NCBI GenBank assembly: GCA_032718475.1
Contig: JAUCBJ010008077.1
Location: forward strand, 62,001 to 126,000
Reading direction: 5' to 3'
Length of the DNA stretch: 64,000 bases
From: Nemertoderma westbladi
Lineage: Eukaryota > Xenacoelomorpha > Nemertodermatida > Nemertodermatidae
The position numbers were made by a program, and so were the translations under genes. Below the pieces are notes generated by a model, which saw only the letters and a list, made by a program, of their open reading frames with translations, was not told the origin of the DNA and made no database searches. Positions 10,305-22,341 of this stretch are shown one piece after another. Each line of letters begins with the position of its first letter. Positions within the stretch are counted from its first letter, which is position 1.

Positions 10305-10347
10305 ATAAAAATGAAATATTTTCAATATAAATGACGCTCCGCGTTTG

Positions 10348-10360
10348 ATCAGAGGGGTAT
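10348..10360 (+). promoter_or_regulatory. polypurine tract of the gypsy element
   Basis: ATCAGAGGGGTAT immediately precedes the right LTR; the AGAGGGG core is the usual plus-strand priming site. Confidence 0.6.
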
Positions 10361-10526
10361 TGTAGTGATATATATTTAGATAAAGAAAGGAAGTACTGTA
10401 GTACGGGTAGGAAGTAGCAGTGTAGTAATAATTTATTAGTATTACAGTATTATATAAAGAACTATTGATTATAAGATCTCATTATATTCTTATTAACTAC
10501 CAACAATGGGATTGGGGAAGATTACA
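10361..10526 (+). repeat. right LTR of the gypsy element (166 bp)
   Basis: TGTAGTGATA...GATTACA, matching the left LTR apart from the indels noted there, and followed at once by the CGAGG target duplicate. Confidence 0.93.
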
Positions 10527-10818
10527 CGAGGCCTTTTAATTTCCCCTTATTTATTATTTTGCCAGGGAGGATATTTCTATATTAGGTGCACTCCCTTCAG
10601 TTCTATATTCTAATAGAAATCAAAACAAGCGTGGTCCCGCTTCTCTCTCCGACCACCTGGAGATACAATTACGGGGTGGGAGTGTAACATCAAAAGTACT
10701 TGCTTATTTAGATTTTACATTCGATATTTTCCTCAACATGCAACTCAATAACAACTCTGCATCCTTAGTACTAAACCACAGTCTATAATTTTTAAACTTA
10801 AATAAAGTAAGTATTTGG

Positions 10819-11488
10819 ATGAGGGAAAATAAATTAAACTTCAGCGAGATCAATTCTCGAAAAAAGTTCAACGAACTGGCCACTCTGACTAAGGACGGAC
10901 CCTGGACCTACTTTATTACATTGACTTGTAATGGCAGTGAGACACCCGGTGTGGCGCCCTTTACCAACTCCATCAAATGTAAATACGGCCATACAGAGGA
11001 CTACAAGTTTCAACTTGTTCGATGGGGTGTTGTATTGCTCAGGTGTGGGTGCGCACCGTACATTACATACTGCATTGGCTGCGGTTCAGCAAAGAGCAAC
11101 TTGCGGATATGTAAAAAACTTGTGGTCCAGGTTCGAGTTCCAAGACCACAAGGTCATAGGGAACAAGCCAAATGTACATATGGTTATAACATTATTTCCA
11201 GAGCACGTCAATGTGTCACTATCTAGAATCTGCCGCCAATCTAAAAGTTTATTTCATGGGAGTTTCAGAACTGATTTAGATGATCTTATTGGGGAAGGAC
11301 TAGGACGAGACTTGCGGGACAAAAACAATTTTCTAAATCAGTTACAATTTTTACAAACGCACAGCTGTAACAGTAAATTTGGAAAACCCATTTGCATATA
11401 TGCCAAATATCCGGAATCAGGGGTTTCCAAATTTATTCCAAAGGAAAATCTGTATTGCTGGGTCGTATCAGTACGCTGCTATGGCTAA
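10819..11488 (+). pseudogene. Helitron-like Rep remnant (frameshifted)
   Basis: One frame (10819-11226) reads FNELATLTKDGPWTYFITLT at its start, like the GPxTxFITxTCN block of Helitron replication initiators. A second frame (10931-11488) continues with GNKPNVHMVITLFPE, where Helitron Reps have the HUH region, and then LQFLQTHSCNSKFGKPICIY, like the LQxHxC...C cysteine block of these proteins. At least one frameshift separates the parts, and no helicase is visible downstream. Rolling-circle transposition would be the parental function. The assignment is by motif recollection only. Confidence 0.45.
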
Positions 11489-12384
11489 CGAATTCTTCAT
11501 CCCAACAATACCTCGGCTCTTTGTGTTAATTCACGCCTGTACAAACGTCCTTACTAAGCTTACCGAACGTTGGTTGTTACACCTGCAACAATGGCCTCAA
11601 AAATAAATGTAGGACGCGTAACGTGGTATACCAGATCGCCTGCAACCTGACCAATCACCCCTTTCAATTGATGGAAAGGAGCAGGTATATTTTTACTACC
11701 AAAATGTACCCTTTGCCTTATATTGAGGTACATTTTTGGCTGGGTAAGTATTAACCAGGGTACATTTTCACTTGTTCCCTTCAATTTTGGACATATTATA
11801 TTTATATTTATTAATATTATATTGTTTCATATATTGGCATAGTCCATGAATTTAGACCCTACTCATACTCAGGTATGGATTATTCCATGATTACCCTCAT
11901 TGATTGTTCATCCTCATGATTACCATTAGCAAAATTATATAATTTTAGGCCTATATACTGATTTCTTAATTAATATATATTAAACCTCTCTATACCTCTC
12001 AACTGCATTAATTTCATTAAATATATCTTCAATAAAATCTTCAATAAATATTAATTTCTTTAATATTGTCAATATCTATTTAATACAACCTTAACTGATT
12101 ATTTTCTTTGATCTACGAATGTTATCCACTCAACTGCAATAATTTCATTCACTCAATTTCTATATCAATCTCTATTTACTTTGATCTACGAATTGTTCTA
12201 CGAATTTTATCAACTCAACTGCAATATTTGCATTCTTCTATAAATATTATTTCTTCGATATACTCAATTTCTACATCAATCTGTATTATCTTTGATCTAT
12301 GAATTGTTCTATTATTGTTCTATCACCTCAACTGCAATTTGATTTATTATTTCTTTTTTCACTCTCCACTCTTTCTTATCTAAT
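11489..12384 (+). other. AT-rich stretch without genes
   Basis: No coding segment is recognised. Bases 11690-11770 hold short inverted and direct copies of a GTACATTTT word. From 12100 to 12345 an imperfect ~100-bp unit (TTTGATCTACGAAT ... CAACTCAACTGCAAT) is repeated about three times. Confidence 0.6.
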
Positions 12385-13176
12385 ATGTCTTATTCTGATT
12401 CCAATGATTCTACCCCAACTGGCACTGGACCCTCCAAAGTTATTCCTTTGAAACCAATCCGCTATATGTATTGTGATACCCCTATGCCACAGAAGTACCT
12501 CTCTACACATCTTCAGAAATTTCATAATTTAAGTAAGGAAGAATCCAAACTACGAATGCAGGAATTTAAAGAAGCACAGTTCCAATCTAAATCTACAAAG
12601 GTCATCAATAATCTAGAAGATTCTATTTATACAGTAGTTAGGCAAATTATGGGAGCAAACAATGTTGGGGAGGGGGCTGAAGTATTGTCTGATTGGGTTA
12701 TTTCACGGCTAGGTAAAAAAGTTGATAAGGGTGTCCTAAACAAAGTTATATCATTAAGAGGCAATGACTTTGTAAAATATAGAAACGTAGGAAGTCAGGC
12801 AGGTAATGGTATCAGAGGCTCCATTGCTTGTGCTGGGGTTTTGGAAGCTGATATTAGTGGTACTTCTAGAGCTCTGTCTAGTGTGCCAATCAGTACCACT
12901 GTGAGTGCCACTAGCTTGGGTACTCTACTAGTACCACTAATAGCAGTTATGCTGCAAGTTGTAGGCCTAGTCAGCTTATTACCAGTACTGCAACTGCAAC
13001 CAGTCCCACTGGTATTGGCAACGGGAGACCTTAATGAGGGGCATATTGCTGTAGATCTTTCTTCACTTTCAGTATCACCTCCAATGATAAACTTGCCTTC
13101 CCCTACCACCCCTTGTTCAGTCATCCTTGAAAGGTGCGACTCTGTCCTAACGATAAAGGTTGTAGGAAGAACATGA
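12385..13176 (+). CDS. hypothetical protein with degenerate zinc-finger-like N-terminus
   Basis: 263 codons from MSYSDSNDSTPTGTGPSK. Residues 27-47 read RYMYCDTPMPQKYLSTHLQK, then FH. This looks like a C2H2 or BED-type finger whose first cysteine has become tyrosine. A helical segment follows (KEESKLRMQEFKEAQFQSK, then EDSIYTVVRQIMG), then a Ser/Val-rich low-complexity tail. N-terminal fingers of this sort precede recombinase domains in some animal mobile elements, but none is seen here. It lies upstream of other broken ORFs on the same strand (13271-14524) and is probably the 5' part of the same old element. Function not assignable. Confidence 0.35.
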   Translation: MSYSDSNDSTPTGTGPSKVIPLKPIRYMYCDTPMPQKYLSTHLQKFHNLSKEESKLRMQEFKEAQFQSKSTKVINNLEDSIYTVVRQIMGANNVGEGAEVLSDWVISRLGKKVDKGVLNKVISLRGNDFVKYRNVGSQAGNGIRGSIACAGVLEADISGTSRALSSVPISTTVSATSLGTLLVPLIAVMLQVVGLVSLLPVLQLQPVPLVLATGDLNEGHIAVDLSSLSVSPPMINLPSPTTPCSVILERCDSVLTIKVVGRT

Positions 13177-13179
13177 GTT

Positions 13180-14524
13180 TTTGGTTTTCCTCAGATGATG
13201 CTGATAGTGAAGAAGAGATCATACGACCTCCTAAACGCCCCAGAGTGATGATGATAGTGATTGCGAAGAGGTGGTAGGGAAGTGTGTCACAACTGGCTAT
13301 GACTGGGGTACGCAATTGGTTAAGGGAAAGCTTGCTATACATGATTTTGACCTAAGGTTTGATCCGACCCATGTACAGGTTCTCCAGAAATGGAAGGACT
13401 CCATGGAGGCAGATCAACGTAACAGTCAAAAATATTTCAAGCAAAACCTTAACATGGTTGCTACTATTGCATTCCAGTTTCAGAGGCGGTTGGGCACTAC
13501 TGATCAGGGTTTTGTAGAACTGTGTAACTAAGTGTGTAGCTAAGTGGCAATCAGCATGTCGAATCCTGTCTAAATTCGAAACTAGAAATTATGCATGGCT
13601 TCATTCTACCTTTGTAGCTGAAGGTGATTGTTTACCATCACCAGTTACACCTTAGCAACAACAACATCAGCAAGATCATATAAGTGTTGAGGCGGGAGAA
13701 AATAATTGTTTTTCTCGCAAAAATAACTCAGGTAGAAGAACAATAGACTTTGGGGAAGCTTCACATCGTACGAAACACAGACGAGTACAGGAAATAACAT
13801 CGGAAATTAAAACTCCTGCTCTTGTCGCAGCAACTGCAGCTTCCTTGAAAGCTGAAGGTAGAAAACGTACATCTGAAATGTTACTAGCATGTTACTACCG
13901 AGCCCGAATCATCTGTAGTATATTCTGATGATGAAGCTCTTGCACTAATGCTCGATGGAAAATTAAGTTAATCAATGTACCAGATAATCAGAAACAAAGC
14001 ATGTTCTCAGGGTGTCAAAATCTATCCAGCATACAATCACGTCCGGGAAGCCAAAAATAGGTGTTACCCATTAGGAATAAATTCCCAGGATTATCAGGCA
14101 TCTGAAGGGTTTATGTTTACGGTTGGGAGGTAGCAGGACAATGCCTGAACATAGTGACGCTGCCCATGTCAGGCATATGACTGATTGCCTTAAGGAATGG
14201 CGCACGGTTGTTGCATCATCTCCTCCCTGCATGCCCGAACTGACAATGAACGTACCGAGAGGGATAGGGGGTTGTGAATTGTCTTCGCAATTTACCAACA
14301 TTGGGGAAATTGGCAGGCAGCGCCTTAAGGAAACTATAAAAACGTTTCTAACTAAAGGAGAATGTTATGCCCGTGTTCCAAAATTAAACTCTGTCCCTAT
14401 TACCTGCGATGAACAATTTATACAATCCCGGCTTATAAACTGGACTAATTCGGACATACGTACGAAAATTGAAGAACTAATTGAGGAATTATTTGATATG
14501 GATGATAGTTCTAAAGAACAATAA
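13180..14524 (+). pseudogene. broken downstream ORFs of the same unidentified element
   Basis: Two readable blocks survive. 13271-13531 includes FDLRFDPTHVQVLQKWKDSM and YFKQNLNMVATIAFQFQRRL; 14123-14524 includes GEIGRQRLKETIKTFLTKGE and ends with acidic IEELIEELFDMDDSSKEQ. Between them stops and shifts break the frame. The 3' end of this block, from 14415, recurs at 21052, which shows it belongs to a repeat family. I do not recognise the family. Confidence 0.4.
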
Positions 14525-14841
14525 ACTCTTCAATTAAAGCAAGCTAAAACGAAAGACAAATTAATATTATTGTGCAAGAAACTACTGGCATTATAATTCA
14601 ATTGATAAACAATATTAAAGTACTTATTATATAATAACTATGGCTTATTTTATAATTTGGTTATCTACGTACTGCTACCGGTAACACGAATTTTAATGGA
14701 TTATGCAATAAGTGCAAATAAATCGATTACAAAAAATAATCGATTAAAATAAAAAAAAATAGAACTTTTTCCCCAGGCAACAAAAAAAAGTACCAATTTA
14801 AAAATAAGATTACGTATTACAATATGGGTGGGTATACGTAT
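14415..14841 (+). repeat. repeat-family 3' end, copy 1
   Basis: About 427 bp nearly identical to 21052-21473, spanning the last ~37 codons of the upstream ORF and ~310 bp of AT-rich tail. The tail contains an inverted pair AATCGATT...AATCGATT (14718-14745). Shared sequence stops just past AATATGGGT. Confidence 0.85.
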
Positions 14842-16124
14842 CATCTGGCGTCTCGGTTCGAGACAATTGTGGACTCTTCTCACACAATTTTTTATATCTC
14901 CACTCTACTCTAGACTGACTCTAACTTCTCTAGCTCCACTCTAACTCCATCTTACTTCCAGACCTCTTTGTCCCTCACTCTGCCTCTTACTCCTCACTCC
15001 CCACTTTTTGAATTGCACCTGTATTCTTTCCACACGCGTCAACACCACCTCTCACTATCTCCCCTGCGCTCTTGTACTCAACCCTTACTTATTTTTGCTC
15101 CATTCACTCGTGACGAGCCTCACCCTCCCCTTCCGTGCCATCGCACTTAAGAAGTGTGAAGTGTGTAGTGCCACAGAAGTGTGTAGTGCCACGTCTAGTC
15201 TCCCGTCCTCCTGTCATAGTCGATTGGTCCCCAGTCCCACTAGCTATTTGGAAAAGGTTACATGACTATAGTACTTACTTTGATTATATTGATTTGAATT
15301 ATACTCTATTGATTATTACATACGTACATACTAATTGCACTTTTATTAAATTTGCACTTAGTAGTTCGTATTACTTCACATGTGGTGCCTTCCAGGCATC
15401 CCGAGATCTCCCCCTCCAAGTCCTAGTTCGCTCCTCCCGTCTTTGGGAATCATCTCAGTTCCTTCCCTCTGTTGTCGTCCTGTCTCGGTCGCTTCCTCGT
15501 TGTCGCCGCTTCCTTGTTCTTGTCCTCCTTAAGGCTCCTCATCCTTTCCGTCACCTCCTTACTGATTGCCGTGGTCGATTCCCTGGGCTCTGGTGTTATT
15601 AGCTCCCGGTATCGTTTCGCAGGTGGCCCTTCCGAATGCCCCTCCTGCTTTCCCCTAGTAGCGTCCCACAAGATCACCTTCATGGCCTGCGGCACATGCT
15701 CCGCCAGGAAATCTCTGAACTCTCCCCTGTTCTCTGGCGCCCATCTATCTAAATACCTCTGCGTATTGATCACTCCACCATACGATACCACCGTCGCTAC
15801 TTCTTGATAATCTCATCTCAGAGATTCTCATCTCCGGCATGGCTACCTGTGATAATTGAAACCATAATTTCTAACTTTATTTTACTGCACAGCACATGTA
15901 TATTAATAATATCGTATAACATCTTGGATATTATTAATAATAGAACGGACAACCCGGGGGGGGGGGGGGTGGGGGGTAATATAGACATTGCATTATTGAT
16001 ACCATACCATACTGATTCTAGAATTTTGAATAAGAGGGTGCGACTAAATTTTCAGAGTAATTTTTCATGTTTAATTTTTGTTTTAATTTCTAGCTATTTC
16101 TGTAGCTGCCAAAATATACAATAA
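14842..16124. other. region without a supported gene
   Basis: A minus-strand ORF at 15450-15791 (113 codons, with FRDFLAEHVPQAMKVILWD and a charged Lys/Glu/Arg tail) looks slightly protein-like but has no recognisable domain and no partner. 14900-15265 is CT-rich. 15956-15976 is G14-T-G6. Confidence 0.4.
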
Positions 16125-17356
16125 AATGATTCTATATAGGATTAGGCCTCACATAGAGAAACTACTGCGTAAGAGCCAAAACGGATTTCGACCAAATAGA
16201 TCAACAATAGCTCAGATACTTGCACTACGGAGACTGAAGGAATTAAGTCTAAGAATCTGCCCGCAGTCATGACTTTCGTGGACTTCAAGAAGGCATTCGA
16301 CTCCATCCTATGAGGTAAAATGCTTGAAATCCTAAGAGCTTATGGAATACCAGAAGTAATTGTTGCTGGCATTGGATTGTTATATTGTGACACAGAAGCG
16401 CAGGTACTCTCACCAGATGGTAAACTGAGTTTTTCTCAATCCTGGCTGGTGTACTACAAGGTGACACATTAGCACCATTACTATTTGAATTGTGCTGGAT
16501 TATGCAATGAGGACGGCCACAAAGGGTGAAGATCTGGGATTCACACTTCAAGAACGCAGAAGTAGTAGATATCCGGCAACTACAGTCACAGACACCGACT
16601 TTGCGGAAGACATCGCCCTGCTCTCTAATACGCTAGCAGATGCACAGCTACTACTAAATAAATTGGAGAGGGCTGCTAAGGAGGTTGGATTGCATATAAA
16701 TGCTACCAAGACCAAATTCATGACCTTTAATATTGATGAAAACTTGACAACCATTGATAATAATCAACTAAGGAAGGTCGATGACTTCCAGTACCTTGGA
16801 TCATGGATACAGAGTAGCAAAAAGGACATTGAAGTTAGGAAAGCAAAGGCTTGAGTAGCTCTATCAAAAACGGATACCATCTGGAAATCAGATCTCTCCA
16901 GGCACCTGAAGACTAAGTTCTTTTGAGCCACAGTGGAAAGTGTATTTTTTTTACGGGGGTGAGACCTGGACACGTACTAAATCACTTGAACAACGAATTG
17001 ATGGTTGCTACACAAGACTACTAAGGGCAGCCCTAAACATCAGCTGGAGACAACACATGACAAATGCCGAGCTTTATGGTACAATACCACCTGTATCAAC
17101 CACCCTCCGTGAACGCAGATTAAGATTCAGTGGGCACTGCTGGCGAAGTAAAGACGAGGTCATACCAGATCTACTTCTCTGGCAACCAACTCATGGAAAG
17201 CGTAGTCGTGGACGGCTGGCCATAACATATAGATCAACTTGAAAGGGATACTGAACTTGGGAGAAACGAAATTGCGACAACTATGGAGAATCGGGAAGCC
17301 TGGAAGGATCTCATTTCCACTGTCCGAGCGCGCTTGACAGTAGTAGTAGTAGTAAT
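16125..17356 (+). pseudogene. non-LTR retrotransposon, 5'-truncated RT remnant
   Basis: Readable pieces in shifting frames match a LINE reverse transcriptase. They include LRKSQNGFRPNRSTIAQILA, the catalytic box region TDTDFAEDIALLSNT (YADD changed to FAED), and FQYLGSWIQSSKKDIEVRKA. A C-terminal block follows: GGETWTRTKSLEQRIDG, RRLRFSGHCWRSKDE and LLLWQPTHGKRSRGR. The 3' end is a short GTAGTAGTAGTAGTAA tail (17339-17354), which fits 3' microsatellite tails of such elements. Several stops and the loss of the first catalytic Asp make it dead. The clade is not certain. Confidence 0.75.
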
Positions 17357-17639
17357 TTTTGTTTTAATTACTAACTATTTCGTAATTGTTGCCACAAAAA
17401 TATGATTTATAATATATTGTTAAATTTTGTTTATTAATTATTTTGAAAAAATAGCTAACTTGAGGAATCCAAATTTATTTATCTATTTATTATTATTATT
17501 ATTATTGCTGAACTGTTGTAATTAATTCCTATGAATTTACTATGTTAGCTTTAAAGTGGGCAAGAGCAATACTGTCCCCCCTAGCAGTGATCCTAATTGC
17601 CGCTTTCCATCTGGCAATGGCAACATCCGTGAACAGCGT

Positions 17640-18302
17640 CGACCGATGGAGCGCTTAAACTGCACATATCAGAACGTACAATCTCTAACTGATAAAGTGG
17701 TAATTTCAATTAAAATTGTAACTCGTCTAATCAATATTGTCTTCCGGAAATATTCGATAACCTACAAAACCTCGAACTAGTAACACCGGAAGGATACAAA
17801 AATGACTATATTATTCGAGAAGTATGAACTGGTGGTGGAATAGCTTACATTACAAGAGAAACAATAGAACTTCGAAGGATCGAAGTGAACCATAGCGACG
17901 AGTTTGAGGCAATGTTTCTTGTCTGGAACAAGAATCTATTCATTGTTCTCTATCGTCCACCATCCACCAAAATCTGTATGGTGTCAGACCGATCTTTTAA
18001 ATTCCTCCTTGAATCACAGGGATTTTATGTACCGACGATTGGACCCCACACACAGAGACGGACACTCATTAGATGCAATTGCTTCACTGTCATCTGAGAT
18101 AAGAAATATCGATGTGTCACCAGTTAATAATGTTATTAGCGATCACGGACGTATAACTTGGACCCAAGAACAGTTTACGGAAACTCCCCTTGAAAGATGT
18201 GAAAATCCGCAGTTTAGATCTTGGAAAAGATTTAATCAAGAAGCCTTTGTTGCTGATATTACCACAAAACAATTACATCGCGAAATGCCGCCGAATCAGT
18301 GA
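17640..18302 (+). pseudogene. non-LTR retrotransposon endonuclease remnant
   Basis: Pieces in two frames resemble an apurinic-type endonuclease. They include GGGIAYITRETIELRRI, EFEAMFLVWNKNLFIVLYRP (the conserved YRPP), RLDPTHRDGHSLDAI and VNNVISDHGRITW (the conserved SDH). Stops and a shift near 17980 break it. It lies downstream of the RT remnant on the same strand but in the wrong order for one element, so it is a separate fragment. Confidence 0.6.
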
Positions 18303-18420
18303 CATTAATCAAATGCCCCGTAAGTTGTAGATTTGCCATGTGGAGGCAAAAGACTTGCCAATCTGGGGCCTGGAATGTGATCATATGCTGCCGGGAGGCA
18401 GCTGGCCGTGGTCGATGAAC

Positions 18421-18493
18421 GGGGGGGGGGGGGGGGGGGGGGGTCTTGAGCTAATAACGGGGAGACGGGTCGACCCCCCCCCCCCCCCCCCCC
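18421..18493. repeat. facing homopolymers G23 and C20
   Basis: G at 18421-18443 and C at 18474-18493 are separated by 30 bases. They are complementary and could pair as a hairpin, or form a quadruplex on each strand. Confidence 0.95.
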
Positions 18494-18599
18494 ACGGAAT
18501 CCCGGCTCAAGAATAGCAAGGAATGACCCCACGCCGATGCCATTTACATAAAATTGGGCGGCTTCGGCGGGGGCAAGAGGCATAATTACGAAGTTCATT

Positions 18600-21051
18600 C
18601 CAGATGAAAGGTCCCTAAAATTTATTATTTTATTTATTTATTTTAATTTTATTCCACGCCTAACGGCACATAGACAAATAATTTAAAAACAAAAAATAAA
18701 TTGCACTTTATTTAACATCTCCTTCCCATACGGTATTTGGACAACTGTACGATTTTGTCAATCCCAGTTGACTATAATGTACCTGAGAAGCTATTCTACT
18801 TGACTGATCAGAAAAATTTTATTTTTCGTTATTTAAAATTAGTTTATACTAGTTAACAATGATAAAAACTTGGTTGCATTTGAAACCCTAAGGCTTTTAC
18901 AATTTTGTATCTAATCACATGAAAGATTTTTTTATAACATAGAGCAAGGCTGGGGCAACATATCTATCAGACGGAATCTTGTGAAAATAAATATCATCCG
19001 CTGGGTGGTGCTGCAAATTTATTATTTGTTATAAATATGTATATGTTATAAATATGTTATAAATAAAACTATTAAATATAACTAATAAATAATAATAATA
19101 ATATAACTAACCATATATAACCCACATTCCTGGTGTAGGTACCTAGGGAGTGTCTATGGTTCAGTGGACTGCGACTGGGAATTTTAGTCCCTTTGTGAAT
19201 CTGGTTGCGGGAGTGTTTGTTTTTATTGTGGTGGATGGAGAGGAGCCTATCGTTAAATCGTGCTTTATGTGTTCTTTACACGTTCGTGGGGCCTTCGCGC
19301 AGCACGAGGCCCAGTTATGAGATACAAATTAAAATTGAGCGACTGTATCACAAAATCAGGTTTTGAGAAATTTACCCACACCACCAATCAATCAAAGAAA
19401 GGGGGACAGTACGTGTTCACCCATTTTAATCCCCCCCCCCACCCTTCTCAACCACCAATACATAACCGCGACATCTACCACCCACGGAAGGGTAGAACGA
19501 ACTTATTTCCAATCGCACGTTCAATATGCAAAGCCAGGTGGTTTATAGGAATATAATCAACGCAGTACTCGTCTTAAATATTATAAGCGTCGTTCAGTCG
19601 TTGCGCTCGTCCAGAGTAAGGATGCAGTATTACAGCGCCAAGTAGATTTAATCTGTTCAGAATATTCCGGACGCTAAGTTCATGTCATTCCCGATAAGTC
19701 GGGACTTTACAAAACTCGTGGATAAATCCGCGTGTAGCAGAGAGCAGATAAATTGGGTTGAATAGTAAAACAAAATAAAATGGAACTGTAAGTGGAACTG
19801 CGGCGATTTGGGGTTTTTTTATGCTGAATAGTCAGCCTGTCCGCGATAAGTTCAGCTGCCCTTTTTAATGGGTTGCCGGTACAAATGAAATACACATTGC
19901 AGTTACTAAAATAAAAGTGGCGCATATTATTGTACATTTACAACAACAATTATATAAATGCAATATGCCTGATCCCTATTAATGTACTTTGTACCGCCAA
20001 TTCTGTAATTCAATAACGCAAAGCCGCCTTTACCCACACCCACCCACTAATTAGCATGGTAGCGTAAGCAGTATGAATTGGAATGAAATTGTGAAATAAT
20101 TTATTTAAACTATTATGTACATTTAGATGAAATAATAATACATTAAGTTGGCCTACAGAAATAAACATTGATATTCGGAACAGTAAAACAATAATTTATT
20201 TCATTCATTCAACTAACCAGAGAGACTCGTAGCTGCAGTGAATATTAACATCCCACCATTACTTTAGTAATAATATTAATGTCATTGAACCCGATACACA
20301 TACACCTCCAATCAGCCAGTTCAATGGAGAGTGAGTGAATGGATGGGGAATTAATGCTATCCTACCAGCAGAGTAGGAGGTAGGGAATGCAGGTTGCAAT
20401 CTCGTTAGGTCTAGCTCGCCAATCTCTCTACCAGCCGTGTGGCTAGTTACATACACCCCCCCTCCACTGGCATTCCCAGCAACTGGCTGCCTTACGCAGA
20501 CATCCTTCCCATCTATGTACCAGCCAACTTGATGCATGTTGGCCAATAAATGAGCAGTATTTAATGAGAATCAATTTTTTAGGCCGTTTTAATTACTTTA
20601 GATCAATTAAAGACACAATTATTAAAGCAAATCACTTGAACTAATTAAAAACTATAATAGAATGGCGTATGTGGATTACATCTGTATAATTTTTAAGTAT
20701 AATTATTTAAATCTTATACTGTAAAACAATTAATTTCCTTTAAAAGGCAGGTTGAAAATGGTGTTTTACCGTGATCAACTTAATTAACTAATTAACTGCT
20801 ATTATCTTAGCTTCTCGAAGGCCACACGGAAATTCTACTTGGAAAATTTCTAAACTTTTGCCAAACAACATGTGTACCAAGTTTGGATAGATTTCATCAA
20901 AGATTGCCTGAGTTATTAACGTTTAAAATTGAACAAGACAGAACGACAGGTTGATTAATGGTACCACTACGCTAAGGCTCACTCACTTCGTGGCTCGCCC
21001 CACATTTATCATATGTTAATAATATAAAATAATAAATCGGCTAAAAAAAAA
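18600..21051. other. AT-rich intergenic stretch
   Basis: No gene supported. The short ORFs here (for example 19260-19556 and 20259-20546) show no domain or consistent composition. 18620-18660 is a TTTA-type simple repeat and 19430-19440 a short C run. Confidence 0.6.
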
Positions 21052-21473
21052 AATTTATACAATCCCGGATTATAAACTGGAGTAATTCGGACATACTTAC
21101 GAAAATTGAAGAACTAATTGAGGAATTATTTGATATGGATGATAGTTCTAAAGAACAATATACTCTTCAATTAAAGCAAGCTAAAACGAAAGACAAATTA
21201 ATATTATTGTGCAAGAAACTACTGGCATTATAATTCAATTGATAAACAATATTAAAGTACTTATTATATAATAACTATGGCTTATTTTATAATTAGGTTA
21301 TCTACGTACTGCTACCGGTAACACGAACTTTAATGGATTATGCAATAAGTGCAAATAAATCGATTACAAAAAATAATCGATTAAATATAAAAAAAATAGA
21401 ACTTTTTCCCCAGGCAACAAAAAAAACTACCAATTTAAAAATAAGATTACGTATTACAATATGGGTATACATA
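21052..21473 (+). repeat. repeat-family 3' end, copy 2
   Basis: Nearly identical to 14415-14841, same orientation. Its left edge abuts an A11 run, and upstream coding sequence present in copy 1 is absent, so this copy is 5'-truncated. Confidence 0.85.
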
Positions 21474-21736
21474 TAAGGTTTAACGTCGAGATTCTTTCTC
21501 GACGTTGTCTTTCTTGGTCCTTGCCCCGGCAGCCAGGATGTTTGATGCAATCCAATGCGCCATGTGGTAGGGAAGATGGGCGTTTGGTCGTATTGTAAAA
21601 CTGACGCTGCTAGATTAGCTGAAAACTGAAAACCTTGAAAACAGTTGTGTAATTATATCCCATATTATACATTTCTTGGGCCTTATCCAAGATGACTAGA
21701 TATTCTTCCTCTTCCAGAAATACATGAGTTAAAACT

Positions 21737-22341
21737 CTACAGATTACAGATACATTTCTCCCCTTCATATGTGACAACATATTCACCGCCATTAATCTTC
21801 GGTTCACTCTCATCATAATCATCGACCTCATTAAGCAGTGAGGCTGAAATTAAATAAAAAAATTAAATGAAAAAATTCTGAAAAAAAATGCTGAAAAAAT
21901 TAAATATATATATAATTAATTAATTTACTATTAATTATTTATTAATTCTATTAATTAATTAACTATAATTAATTACACAACATTGAAACATAGAAAACAT
22001 GTTGCCCATTATATGTACTTGGATAGCAGATGCATACTGTCCAATCTCCTATCACTAAATTAGAGAATTCCTTTCCTATTTTGAAAAAACCTTCACCATA
22101 ACCACTGATAGGACATGGAAATGGCAACTGGAACAAATGACTCACAAAATCAAGTATATGTCCATGTAATTTTAGACGTAATTTTAAACCATCAGGAATA
22201 ATTGAAAACGATCCCACTAATAAAAAACGGTTCGTAGTAAATATACAAGAACCTCTTTTTAGATGTTGAATGTCAGTATTCGATTTAACAACTGTCAGTA
22301 TGCTATTTGTGTTAGGTGTGCTATAAAAGTGTTTGCCATTT
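21737..22341 (-). CDS. candidate two-exon gene fragment, function unknown
   Basis: On the minus strand, exon 1 (about 22341-21977) is open and reads FLLVGSFSIIPDGLKLRLKL, HGHILDFVSHLFQLPFPCP, then GYGEGFFKIGKEFSNLVIGD. At 21976 a GTAATT donor begins. A 133-bp AT-rich interval ends in the acceptor TTTTATTTAATTTCAG at 21844. Exon 2 (21843-21737) continues in phase as NEVDDYDESEPKINGGEYVV and reaches a TAG. A further protein-like stretch just downstream (RVLTHVFLEEEEYLVILDKA) is in another frame, so the end may be mis-set or decayed. Exon 1 has an in-frame stop just upstream and no clear ATG. It may be part of a host gene or of a transposon with an intron. No family is recognised. Confidence 0.4.

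Larger units (their letters stand above)
5581..10526 (+). mobile_element. Ty3/gypsy LTR retrotransposon, full-length but degenerate
   Basis: Two LTRs (5581-5771 and 10361-10526) enclose a primer-binding site, gag remnants, protease, reverse transcriptase, RNase H and integrase in Ty3/gypsy order, and a purine tract. The five bases CGAGG occur immediately outside both LTRs (5576-5580 and 10527-10531), a clean target-site duplication that fixes the borders. The LTRs differ by point changes and by about 25 bp of extra sequence in the left one. Gag contains an inverted segment and frameshifts, and pol has a frameshift before the integrase zinc site, so this copy cannot be autonomous as it stands. 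Confidence 0.95.

Noticed and set aside
15450-15791. 113-codon minus-strand ORF as a host gene
   Set aside because: Slightly protein-like but no domain, no splice context and no partner; left as unsupported.
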